Of a stretch of DNA of 64,000 nt, positions 24,940 to 35,158 are shown piece after piece. Within the stretch, counting starts at the first letter, position 1. Every line of letters starts with the position of its first letter. The DNA is from Eucalyptus grandis (Eukaryota; Streptophyta; Magnoliopsida; Myrtales; Myrtaceae). A program made the translations under genes and the position numbers. Location: positions 3,215,398 through 3,279,397 of the forward strand of contig NC_052618.1 in NCBI RefSeq assembly GCF_016545825.1. Direction: 5' to 3'. Below the pieces are notes generated by a model, which was given only the letters and a program-made list of their open reading frames with translations, did no database searches and was not told where the DNA came from.

Positions 24940-25018
24940 GCGGGCCTTATTAGATTCAATATAAAACATGGATCAAAGCTTTTTTATTATTATTAATTTT
25001 TTTTATAGGACACGAAAG
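24940..25018 (+). repeat. Dispersed repeat block 2 (second copy at 60300-60420)
   Basis: GAATTCGGC followed by GGCCTTATTAGATTCAATAT, AAACATGGATCAA and a T-rich stretch to TATAGGACA matches 60302-60420 in the same orientation, with an extra 30-40 bases in the second copy. Confidence 0.75.
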
Positions 25019-25333
25019 CATCTTAGTGTTGGCCTTCTCAAGCACCTCATCCGCTCAGTCAACCACCATACAGGACGCCAGTTGTGACCAGGCAGTAAGA
25101 TATAAAATGAATGCAGCTACAAGCTTTGATCCTTGATGTGGAGATCAGGTCGAAGCACAAGGACCAAATGATTCAACCCGACGGCCCTGCGATTTGGATT
25201 GAGACAAAAAAAAAAGTTTATCTATATCGCCATGGACGTTGAGATTATGAATAATGTAGTATGCACTAAACCGTCTGAAACATTGTCAAAACATCTAGAA
25301 AGAGGGAGAACGGAAAGGAAACGTCTAAGCACC
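25019..25333. other. Probable 3' flank of the EDM2-like gene
   Basis: No separate gene is seen. The sequence lies directly downstream (minus strand) of the EDM2-like stop and may hold its 3' untranslated part. No clear poly(A) signal was assigned. Confidence 0.35.
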
Positions 25334-26485
25334 CTATGCATTAAGCCAGCCATTAGAATTCTAAGAGTACGGCCAACGAGGACCAGTAGCAAAGCCAAAA
25401 GAGTCGCTTGGTATCCAGATTGCGGTCTCCTGTTAAGATCAAGATACCCACTTCCATGAATCCTGGATGCTCCAGGCCTCGCATTGTTCAATCTCATTGG
25501 ATTCATTTCATCCAAATGGGGAGCATATCGTTGCATAGACATGTTCGCTCGCTGGGACAATTCGGAACCTAGAGTCCATAGGTAGATGTCATGGACCCCA
25601 ACTGGCTGTAATCAGGATCATTACCTGCCATGTAATTTCTTTGAGATACATTTGGATCTTGCTGATCATAAAGGCGGACCAGTGAACGCATCTGCAAGTC
25701 CCTCTAGTATCTCTCTTCAAATTCAAAGACACTGGGCAGTGTCCCTCGTATGAGCCGTATATTCCAAGTTCTGATGCCCATAATTGGTAGGAGACCACCA
25801 CCACTTGACCATCTCTGATTTGAATAATATTTACTGTTGCGCAGTCCATACATCCTGCTGGCATCATCAGAGAGAGTGGATTCTCGCCCCCCATAAAATT
25901 TTTCAGCTCGTGACATAGACATGCTTGGGTCAGCCTTTTGATAATTCATGCCCCTGACATCATTCTCAAAAGGAAGTTTACGTGATCTTGAGGATCGATC
26001 ATTGACTAACGACTTGGGTGAGGGATGACGACAGCTTACCTTTTGCAAGTCGCTTCTCATCAATTTCTCTTCCCCGTCTTCCCGTACCACTTGTTTTTTT
26101 CCCTAGAAGACTTCCCATTCGTCAAATTGGGTGAAGGACAATGAGGTAGAACCTTCTCATCAATTTCTCTTCCACATGTTCTGCTACCATCGGCCTTTTG
26201 ATTGGTGGACCGATCATTGAATGACAACTTCCCATCTGCCAACATAAGTGAGGGATGATTGGACCTGAGCATGTCCTTGATGAGGGGTTTACTTTGCAGG
26301 TGACTTCTCATAAATTTCTCTTCCACTTGTTCCTATACCATTGGCCTTCTCTGCAGAAGTCCCAGTAGAATGGCTATCCCTGCTTTCTCTCCTGCTGTCA
26401 TTTCCAGAAAAATGCCCAATTTCACCTTCAGCCATATCGACTCTGCCAGTCAATTCTCCATGCCTACCCATTAGCATGGAGGTAT
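25334..26485 (-). pseudogene. EDM2-like: EDM2-like final exon, C-terminal tail
   Basis: Joined to 40661 with one target copy removed, the frame runs without a break (SLISDT then SMLMGRHGELTG). It goes on with a charged, repetitive tail holding variants of GREIDEK..PHCPSPN. Later pieces, in shifted frames, read SRAEKFYGGRESTLSDDASR, then YDQQDPNVSQRNYM, MQRYAPHLDEMN, and finally SNGWLNA before TAG at 25336-25334. RYAPHLDEMN and GWLN are C-terminal EDM2 landmarks. At least three small frameshifts are needed. Confidence 0.82.
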
Positions 26486-27236
26486 TGTTGTAATTATGGT
26501 TATAATTATGGTTAATGGATCAACGGAAGCCAATAAATTAAGATACGTTTTTTCTGTTCACGTATCTCTTTTTGGATTCATGAATTTCCTATACTTTTAT
26601 GTTCACGTATCTATTGAATTCATGAATTTCCTAGATTCATGTATCGTCTAGTTCATGTATTTATTGAGTTCATGAATCTCTTGAATTCACGTATCTTTGG
26701 ATACATGAATCTCTTGGATTCACGTATCTCTTTATTCATGAATCTCGTGGATACACACGTTTATTTAATTCATGTATCTCTTTAGTACATGAACTAAAAA
26801 TCTCTATATATAGATAGGAACATAGAGTTTCATGGGGGGTTTTTTGGTTTTCTCGATTCAATTCCAAAAAAAAGAGCTTTGATGTCCTCTTCTACTCTTC
26901 TGATTTTTCTGAGTGTGCTGGTTCAATTGAACGGTTCAACAGAGTCCTGTTTGCATAGTGCTAATCCAAATAGGTTCGAGGTGTTGTATCTTGGGAGACA
27001 TAATTCGTGAATCTGCGGGGCACCTTTGGCAAGAACTAATCGCCTTAAAGAAATTCGGTTATCCATACCTCACCTCTAATTTTATGTTATTTTTCCAGTG
27101 ATATCTTATTTTATTCTTCTCTAAGATTTGTAAGTTTACATAAAAAGAAGGATATCATATAACTGTTATCGTCTTCTTTATATTGATATTCTGATTATAA
27201 CAAATAGTGTGTATTCTTTGGATTTAATTTTCAACA
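26486..27236 (+). repeat. Element C 5' LTR
   Basis: 751 bp, from TGTTGTAATTATGG to TTTTCAACA. A TATA-like CTATATATAG is at about 26804. The U3 part holds the CATGAAT/ACGTATC array described separately. Confidence 0.93.
26558..26790. repeat. Alternating TTCATGAATCT / TTCACGTATCT array in the element C LTR
   Basis: About ten units of 20-28 bases alternate between TTCATGAAT and TTCACGTATCT forms, both near-palindromic. The same array is in the 3' LTR at about 39996-40225. Confidence 0.85.
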
Positions 27237-27287
27237 ATCTTAAGGCGATTATCACTCACTGTTTGTTGTTCTTGTCAGATTATTGAG

Positions 27288-28352
27288 ATGGCTAAAAACA
27301 ATCAAGTGCCATTCAATGTCCCAAATGATTTAGGAGACGTTCCTATGGTCGATTCGACCGTTGCTATGGAAGATGTTCAACCCTCAAGGCCGGAATTTGT
27401 AGCAGCCAATGCTACGGGCCCTTAGGCTAACACCAATTTTGGTGGTGCGGGTACAAGTCATACGACTGGTATGCCCTGGACTGTTTTTCATAACAGTATA
27501 GGCCAAATGGCTTTTGGCTCTTCGTCTGGAGGAACAGTTCAACGAACCATGCCTACTGTGATGGCAACACCTCTAGTTACAGCTAATGAGAAACCGGAGA
27601 AATTCACCGGAATGGGCTTTAAACAGTGGCAGCAGAAGATGTTCTTCTATCTGACCATGCTCAATTTGACGAAATATTTATCGGAGGTGTGCTCGATAAT
27701 TAGTCCAAACGAACAAGATGTCACGACGCTTGGTGCATTAGAGGCTTGGAAGCATGGAGACTTCTTATGCCGAAATTATATCCTTAACTGTTTAGTGAAT
27801 TCTCTTTATAATGTTTATTGTAATATTGAATCTGCTAAACAGTTATGGGAGTCCTTAGAGAAAAAATACAAAACCGAGGATGTTGGCACCAAGAAATTTG
27901 TGGTTGCCAAATTCTTGGACTACAAGATGGTGGATTCTAAATCTATCATGAGTCAGGTTCAAGAATTGCAATTAATTTTGAGTGACATCTCAGCTGAGGG
28001 AATGATACTTAGTGAATCATTTCAAGTGGCAGCCATGATTGAGAAACTACCTCAGGGCTTGTCAGACTTCAAAAATTATTTGAAGCACAAACGGAAGGAG
28101 ATGAGCCTTGAAGATCTCACTTTGTGCCTCAGAATCGAGGAAGACAATAGAAGGAGTGCGAACCCTTCTTTTGAGCCAAAGGCCAATGTTGTGGAATCTT
28201 CCAAATCCAAGCAAGATAGAAAAAGGAAGATGTCTTTTCAAGGAAAAGGCAAGCAGAAGGAGCAATTCCAAAAATTCCAAGGAACGTGTTTTATATGCAA
28301 TAAGCCTAGCCATCATGCTAAGGATTGCAAGAAGCGCCCGAAAAAAAAATAA
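27288..28352 (+). pseudogene. Element C gag
   Basis: One frame runs from the ATG at 27288 to the TAA at 28352, with a single TAG at 27423 (CAG-like position). It has the UBN2-type gag body (EKFTGMGFKQWQQKM, QLWESLEKKYK), a Lys-rich stretch and a knuckle CFICNKPSHHAKDC. A very long A run follows (28342-28377) and shifts the frame into the protease. Confidence 0.87.
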
Positions 28353-28469
28353 AAATAAAAAAAAAAAAAAAAAAAAAGGCAAGAATGATGGTGCAGCCCA
28401 GCAATTGAATTTGACAAAACATGACAATATTGAGAGATTGTCTACTGTGGTAATGTCTGAAGCATCTCT

Positions 28470-29003
28470 GGTGTCAAACACTAATGGCTGGTGGCTAAAC
28501 ACAGGTGCCACAAATCACATGTGCAGATAAACATATGTTCTCATCTTATGAGAAGGCTGAAGAAGACGAGAAGCTTTATATGGCTCACTCTGCATCAGCA
28601 AAGATTGATGGAAGAGGAAAGGTGATCCTGAAGTTTACATCTGGCAAGAAGGTTGCCCTGCTGAATGTGCTACATGTACCGGAGATTCAGAAAAACCTAA
28701 TTTCTGGCCCCATACTTGTCAAGAAGGGTTTCAAAGTTGTATTTGAATCCGACAAGTTTTTACTTTCAAAAGGAGGGATGTATGTGGGGAAATGGTACTT
28801 GTGTAATGACCTGTTTAAGGTCAATGTGGTTGTCATTGATGTAAACTCAAAGTATGTGTACCCAAAGACTATTAATAAACAAAAGTCTTCAGTTTATACG
28901 ATTGTGTCTCCTTATCTATGGCATGGTAGATTAGGACATGTAAACTATGGTACAATGAAGATAATAGCAAACTTGGGGTTAATTCCAAGATTTGAGTTGA
29001 ATG
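28470..29003 (+). pseudogene. Element C protease and integrase start, cut by element D
   Basis: NGWWLNTGATNHMC at about 28485 is the protease signature with Asn in place of the catalytic Asp (DTGA or DSGA in the family). A frameshift follows. The frame then gives the gag-pre-integrase part (LLNVLHVPEIQKNLIS, LWHGRLGHVNYGTM) up to 29003, where element D starts. Confidence 0.82.
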
Positions 29004-29916
29004 TGTTGGAGAAATCTTTCCAGAATATTTTGAAGCTGACCAAACGTTTCTATCAGTCTAGTCTAGATAAATACACACCTTCTGTTTAGAGTCTGAAGAC
29101 TTTCAGATCACCAGACTCAGCACTCAAGAGTCAAGACTCAAGACTATTCTCATTGACAATTTTTCTAATCTAGTGATAAAGGCAATCCAGAGCCAAGTAT
29201 TTGATTGAGGATTTAGTCCTATCCTCTGGAGAAGATCCCTTGGCTGGATAAATATAACGGATTCTTTTATTCGTAATCAAGATCGTTTGAAGATCCGATG
29301 GTCGACGAAATATTCTTGGAAGGTTCTATTCTTGGAAACCAAGATCCTGATTGTATGGGCGAACAAGATTGATGGGCTATCGTCAGGTTCCTTTAATAGC
29401 TCGAATTATCTTCTTGATTGATTCCGTCCAACGGGTAGATTGGAGGAATTCTTTTGGTAAGTGCCAACGGGTATGATGGCATAAAGGAGTATAAAAGGAA
29501 GATGTTCTAGTTGCTTTAGTGCATGATCGATAGAGAAATTCCACAGTCTGAAGCACCTTGATTATTAGTCGATACATTTTGAGCGAAATTGTATACACAA
29601 AGAGTGTCTATACTTAGTGATACCTTGAGCGAGTGTGGTAGATCATCTACACCGAGAGATCAAGGGAGAACAACGCTGTAACATCTCTTTGTTCATAGTG
29701 GAATCCAGCCAATAGGCTGTCAGTGCAGAAGAGTGGATGTAGGCTTGACATAAGCCGAACCACTATAAATCGCGTGTTCAATTTTCTCTTCTCTCAAGTC
29801 TTACTTTGATTATTGTTGGTCTCAAATCCATCAACTGTCTAGTATTGTGCAATTATCGAGAAAAATCCTTTATATACCTATTCACCCCCCTCTAGGTACT
29901 TATACTAGCTATATCA
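29004..29916 (+). repeat. Element D 5' LTR
   Basis: 913 bp, from TGTTGGAGAAATC to TAGCTATATCA. A TATA box TATAAAAG is at 29490-29497. The LTR is very similar to the 3' copy at 37653-38563. Confidence 0.93.
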
Positions 29917-29918
29917 TT

Positions 29919-29930
29919 TGGTATCAGAGC
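29919..29930 (+). other. Element D primer-binding site
   Basis: TGGTATCAGAGC, complementary to the 3' end of initiator methionine tRNA, lies two bases after the 5' LTR. Confidence 0.92.
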
Positions 29931-29978
29931 TCGTGTACTCACTTTATTTGAAGTGTTTTACTTCAGAGTAAAAGATCC

Positions 29979-31404
29979 ATGACTAGTATGCTAGCACCAG
30001 TCCGATGGAAGGGCAAAGCAATACCAGACCACCCTACTTTGATGGAAAGGATTACAACATCGGAAGAACAAGATGAAAGCTTTCCTACGATCAAAGGATC
30101 CTCCGGAATGGGACGTTGTAGAAAAAGGAATTACTCCTACAGCTGCATCGGTCTACGAAAGAGGGAAAGAAACTGTTGAGACCCGGCGGAATGACTCGGG
30201 GAAGAGATAATCAAGAGACAAGCACTCGATGCAAAAACAATTTACTCTTTATATTATGCTTTGTCACCAACTAAATATAACAGAATATCTTCTTGTGTTA
30301 CAGCAAAAGAAGTTTGGGACAGATTACATATCACCTATGAAGGAACAGATCGAGTGAAGGAAACCAGAATTAACATTCTCCTCGGTCAATATGAAGCCTT
30401 CAAAATGAAACCAGGAGAATCTATAACTGACATGTTTAGCCGTTTTACAGATATTGTCAATGGTCTTGAGAATCAAGGACAAACAATTTCTGATCCCATG
30501 AAGGTAAACAAGCTACTGCGTGGACTCTCCAAGGATTGGAATCACATAAAGACTTCAATAAGAGAGACACAAAGAATTATGCCACTATCTGTCGACGAGC
30601 TGATTGGAACTCTTCAATCTTATGAAGTGGAACGAATCAATGAAAATGAAGATCCAAAAGGTAAGAAATCCATTGCATTAAAATCAAATGATGATTCTGA
30701 TGATACAGATTCTGAAGATGATATGGACGATGAGGAGCTTGCTCTCATGATAAGAAGATTCAGAAAACTGAATAGAAAAGGAAGAAGGTTCAACTCAAAG
30801 AAACAAAGTTTTCAAAGACAGCGAGACCAAGTCTGTTGATGATGAGGAACCAAACAAAGATGTAGTTTGCTTTGAATGTAAGAAAAATGGACACATCAGA
30901 CCCAACTGTCCTCTTCTGAAGAAGAAGAGAGGAAAAGCCGAAAAGTTTCGAAAAGCTCTCAAAGCCGAAACTTAGAGTGATACAGAGTGTGAAGAAAGTG
31001 ATAATGAATATGCCAACCTATGTCTGATGGCACAATCAGACTCAGACTCAGATTCTGGATCAAACTCAGACAATGAATTTGAGGCAAGTAGTTTTAAAAT
31101 TCCTGTCAAAGTTTCTAAACACATTGATGAACTGTGTTTTAGTCTTAAGACTTCTCTCAAAAGAATTTCTGAACTTAAAAAGGAAAACTCAGCTCTAAAA
31201 CAAAAGGAAAACGTTTTAGAAGAAAGAGTTAAAAGTCTAGACTTGACTGTTTCCACTCTTAAAGAAAATGAAGATAATCTTTTGAAAGAAAATGCCCTTT
31301 TAAAAACTGACTTATCAAATATTTCAAAGAAATTTTCAATAGGATCCGAAAAACTTGAAAAAATTCTTTCAACTCAAAACCTTACTTCAATAAGTCCGGT
31401 TTAG
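29979..31404 (+). pseudogene. Element D gag with knuckle and coiled coil
   Basis: The gag body starts at ATG 29979 and is shifted near 30175. It continues at 30261-30839 with AKEVWDRLHITYEGTDRVKE and VNKLLRGLSKDW (UBN2 type) and an acidic DDSDDTDSEDD stretch. After a frame change a knuckle CFECKKNGHIRPNC lies at about 30870-30912. The end (31027-31404) is Ser/Asp-rich and then a Lys/Glu/Leu coiled coil, as in Sirevirus gag. Confidence 0.84.
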
Positions 31405-31696
31405 GTATGACAACAGAAACAATTCCCTTGATTGATTTTCCTAAAGTAAAAGAAAGAATTAAGGAAAGACCCTCGAGAGAGGCTTACAAAAATCATTTCG
31501 AGAAAGTTTTTTGTAAAGTCTGTAGGTCAAAATGCCCTCAGGTGTTCAAAGTGCAACAGTCTGGATCATTTTGAAAAAGAGTGTCCTATGGTTTGGAAAC
31601 CTGTTAAGAAAGCATGGGCTAATACTGCTTATCTTACTAACACCAAAGGACTCAAGAAAGTTTGGGTACCAAAGAAAGCTTGAGACTCTATTTTAA

Positions 31697-32560
31697 ATGC
31701 AGGTCTCCGTTAAGAAAAAGGTAAAGTGGTATCTTGACAGTGGATGCTCAAGACACATGACAGGAGACTCAAATTGCTTCATAAAGCTTGTTCAAGTAAA
31801 TGGTGGAAAAGTTTCATTTGGAGAAAACAGCAAAGGAAGTATTGTGGGATTTGGAACTGTGAAAATTGGAAATCTCACAATAAGTAATGTTTCCTAGTGG
31901 AAGGACTCAATTACAATCTTCTCAGCATTAGTCAATTGTGCGATCTTGGTTTTAAGATCTTCTTTCAAGAAGGAACATGTTACGGAATCGGTAAAGACTC
32001 TACTCAGTATTTCATGGGTCGAAGACATGGAAATATCTATCTTGTGGATGTGAAACCAAATGAATCGCAATGCCTAATCTCAATTCAAGACGAAGCAAGC
32101 TTATGGCACAGAAAGCTTGGTCTTGTCAACATGAAGCAATTAGCCAAAATCTCATCAAAGTAGCTTGTTCGAGGTCTACCCAAATTACCATACCAAAAGA
32201 CTGATCCATGCACTCCATGTATTCTGGGAAAGCAGGTAAGAAATTCATTTAAGCCAATAAATCATATCTCTACTAATCATGTACTACAGTTGCTGCATAT
32301 GGATATCTTGGACCAACCGTAACCCGAGCATTGGAGGTAAGAATATTGCCTAGTAATTGTGGACGATTACTCCCATTTTACTTGGGTATATTTCCTTGCA
32401 AGTAAGTCCGAAACCTTCTCGTATTTTGAAAAATTTGCTAAAAATGTTCAAAATGAAAAAGGATGTGTTATCTCAAGTATAAGAACAGATCATAGAGGTG
32501 AATTTGAAAATCAAGATTTTACAAAATTTTGTGATGAATCGCTTTAAGCATGTGTTCTCC
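31697..32560 (+). pseudogene. Element D protease and integrase first half
   Basis: WYLDSGCSRHMTGD at about 31728-31770 is the copia protease active site with Asp-Ser-Gly intact. It is followed by NLLSISQLCD and LWHRKLG (zinc-binding part; the usual His after LG is replaced). VDDYSHFTWVYFL and RTDHRGEFEN are the first two acidic catalytic positions of the integrase. Stops near 31896 and 32161 and a shift near 32540 break it. Confidence 0.84.
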
Positions 32561-33225
32561 TCTCCATATACTCCTCAGCAAAATGGAGTTGTGGAAAGAA
32601 AGAATAGATCCCTTCAAGAAATGACTAGAACTCTTTTAATTGAAATTAATATTTCTTCATGATTTTGGGCTGAAGCTGTTTCAACAGCATGCTATATCAT
32701 CAATAGAGTCTTCTTAAGACCTATTCTAGAGAAAACCCCTTATGAGTTATTCAAAGTTAAGAAGCCTATTGTTTCATACTTTCATGTATTCGGTTGCAAA
32801 TGCTTTATATTGAAAAATGCAAAAGATCGAGTTGGTAAGTTTGAAGAAAGATCGATGAAGGCATCTTCCTTGGATATTCTACATCAAGCAAAGCCTACAG
32901 AGTCTATAACAAGAAGAGCCAGTCTGTGGAGGAGTCAATGAATGTCAAATTTCAAGACTCAATGCAAGATGAATCCAGTCAGACTCATCATGAAGAGTCT
33001 GAACCTGCTTCAGACCCTCCAAAGCTTACAACTCAAGAAGCATCTTAGACTCTGGAAGACCAGCATCAAGTTGTTCGTGAAGATTCAAATAAAGAAAGAG
33101 ATCATCAACCAGACAAATCAACCAGTAACTGGAAGCATAAGTCCAGTCATCCCAAAGATCTCATTATCGGCGAAATTAATGAAGGAATTCGCACCAGATC
33201 CAAAAGGCGTGAAGAGTCTAGTGCT
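32560..33225 (+). pseudogene. Element D integrase second half and linker
   Basis: SPYTPQQNGVVERKNRSLQE at about 32562-32625 includes the third catalytic Glu (VERKNR). FGCKCFILKN follows near 32790. The linker to reverse transcriptase (32940-33225) is readable only in pieces. Confidence 0.8.
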
Positions 33226-34340
33226 GTGGCTCTCGTTTCTGAAATTGAACCAAAGAGCGTAGAAGAAGCTTTATCTGATGAAAGCTGGATTGAAGTTATG
33301 CAAGAAGAGCTCAGACAGTTCAACATTAATGATGTCCGGGAATTGACATCTAAACCAAAAGGTAAAACTGTTATTGGAGCTAAATGGGTGTTCAGGAACA
33401 AGATGAATGAGAAAGGAAGAGTCGTACGAAACAAAGCAATACTCGTGGCCAAGGGATATACGCAAGAAGAAGGAATAGACTATGATGAGACTTACGCACC
33501 GGTAGTAAGGTTAGAAGCTATTCGACTATTACTTGCGTTTGCTTGTTATAAAAATTTCAGGTTATTCCAAATGGACGTCAAAAGTGCCTTCCTAAATGGA
33601 TTTACCCATGAGGAAGTTTATGTGGAACAACCACCAGGGTTTGAAGACCCAAAGAAGCCAGACTCAGTCTTCAGACTGAAAAAGGCCTTGTATGGTTTAA
33701 AGCAAGCACCTCGAGCTTGGTACGACAAACTAAGTAAGTTCTTAATACATAATGGTTTTGTCAAGGTAAAGTAGATACTACTTTATATATCAAAAAGGAA
33801 AACAAAAGTTTTTTACTTGTTCAAATATATGTGAATGATATTATTTTTGGATCCTCTAATGAAAGTCTGTGCAATAAATTTTCTAAGTCTATGCAGGACG
33901 AGTTTGAAATGAGTATGATGGGAGAATTAACATTCTTTCTTGGTCTTCAAGTAAAACAATTGAATGAAGGAACTTTTATTTATCAAGAAAAATATGCTAA
34001 TGATCTTGTCAAATGGTTTGGACTGGAAAAGTGCAAAAAGACCGACATACCAATGTCAAGTTCTTTGAAGATAGACAAAAATGAAGAAGGGAAGAAAATT
34101 GATCAAAAGCTATACAGGAGCATCATTGGTTCACTTCTTTATCTTATTGCTTCTAGACTTGACATTTTGTTGAGTGTTTGCATCTGTGCTAGGTTTCAAT
34201 CAGATCCTAGAGAATCTCATCTCAGTGCTGCGAAACGTATTATTAAATACGTTGCTTCATCTTCAAGCATCGGTCTTTGGTATCTTAAGAAGGGAGACTT
34301 TAATCTTCCGGGGATATTCAGACGCAGATCTTGCCGCTGA
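33226..34340 (+). pseudogene. Element D reverse transcriptase, catalytic YVDD changed to YVND
   Basis: A long frame to 33774 holds [44 protein letters not shown] and [17 protein letters not shown]. After a stop it resumes with QIYVNDIIFGS at 33822-33854, where the family has YVDDIIFG. The first catalytic Asp is Asn (GAT to AAT). LTFFLGLQV and GSLLYL follow. The loss of this metal-binding Asp would abolish polymerase activity even without the stops. Confidence 0.9.
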
Positions 34341-34780
34341 GAGTTGATAGAAAAATCACTTGGGAACTTGCCGTTGCTTGAAGCGGGACGGTGTCTTGGT
34401 TTTTAAGGAAACAAAGCACCGTGGCTCTCTCAACAACGAAGCGAGTATGTAGCTCTCGGAAGTTGCTGTTCGCAAATTCTATGGATAAAACAACAGCTAC
34501 AAGACTTTGGAATTGAAGACTCATGCACAGAGATTAGATGTAACAACACCAGCGCAATCAATCTCATTAAAAATCCAATTCTTCACTCAAGAGCAAAGCA
34601 TATAGAAATTCGACATCATTTCATTAGAGATCATGTTCAAAATGGAGAAATCTCGATTCAATTTGTTGATTCAAAAAATCAACTAGCGGATATATTCACA
34701 AAACCCTTGGAGAAAAATCAATTCGATTTTATCCGTTCCAGACTCAACATTTTGAAGCCTGAGGAAGTTAAAGTCTAAAG
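34310..34780 (+). pseudogene. Element D RNase H
   Basis: SDADLA-like and SGT-like stretches appear in shifting frames to about 34440. They are followed by ILWIKQQLQDFGI, HSRAKHIEIRHHFIRDHV and NQLADIFTKPLEKNQF at about 34460-34760, ending at TAA 34780. It is the end of pol. Confidence 0.82.
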
Positions 34781-35158
34781 ACTCTCCAACCCTCAGACTC
34801 AGACATTCATGGCTATAGACTGTAAGTTGTTATTATATTCAATCTAAAAAAGGTACGATCATTAGTTCAGTTAATTTATAATTTCTGTGAAAAACTGAAT
34901 CTTGTCTTTTCAAAAAGATTAACTTTTATTTGGCAGTTATCGATTTTAAAAGAGACATCTATTCATTTTCCTTTGTGCCGATTGATTTTTCCTTTTTAAA
35001 CTGAGTTATATTTATATACAATTTTCCTCGCTTAAACTTCAAAACCCTAAAAAAAGCATTATCCTCCCAATCCTGTCTCTACTTCGTGTTTATCTTCGAG
35101 AAAGTTGTCATCTTCTCTTAGGAAAGCGAGTAAAGGAATCTTTCAACGACAAGAAAGG

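Noticed and set aside
28062..28511. Antisense open frame of 149 codons
   Set aside because: It is opposite the element C gag and crosses the long A run. It is a shadow of the real coding strand.
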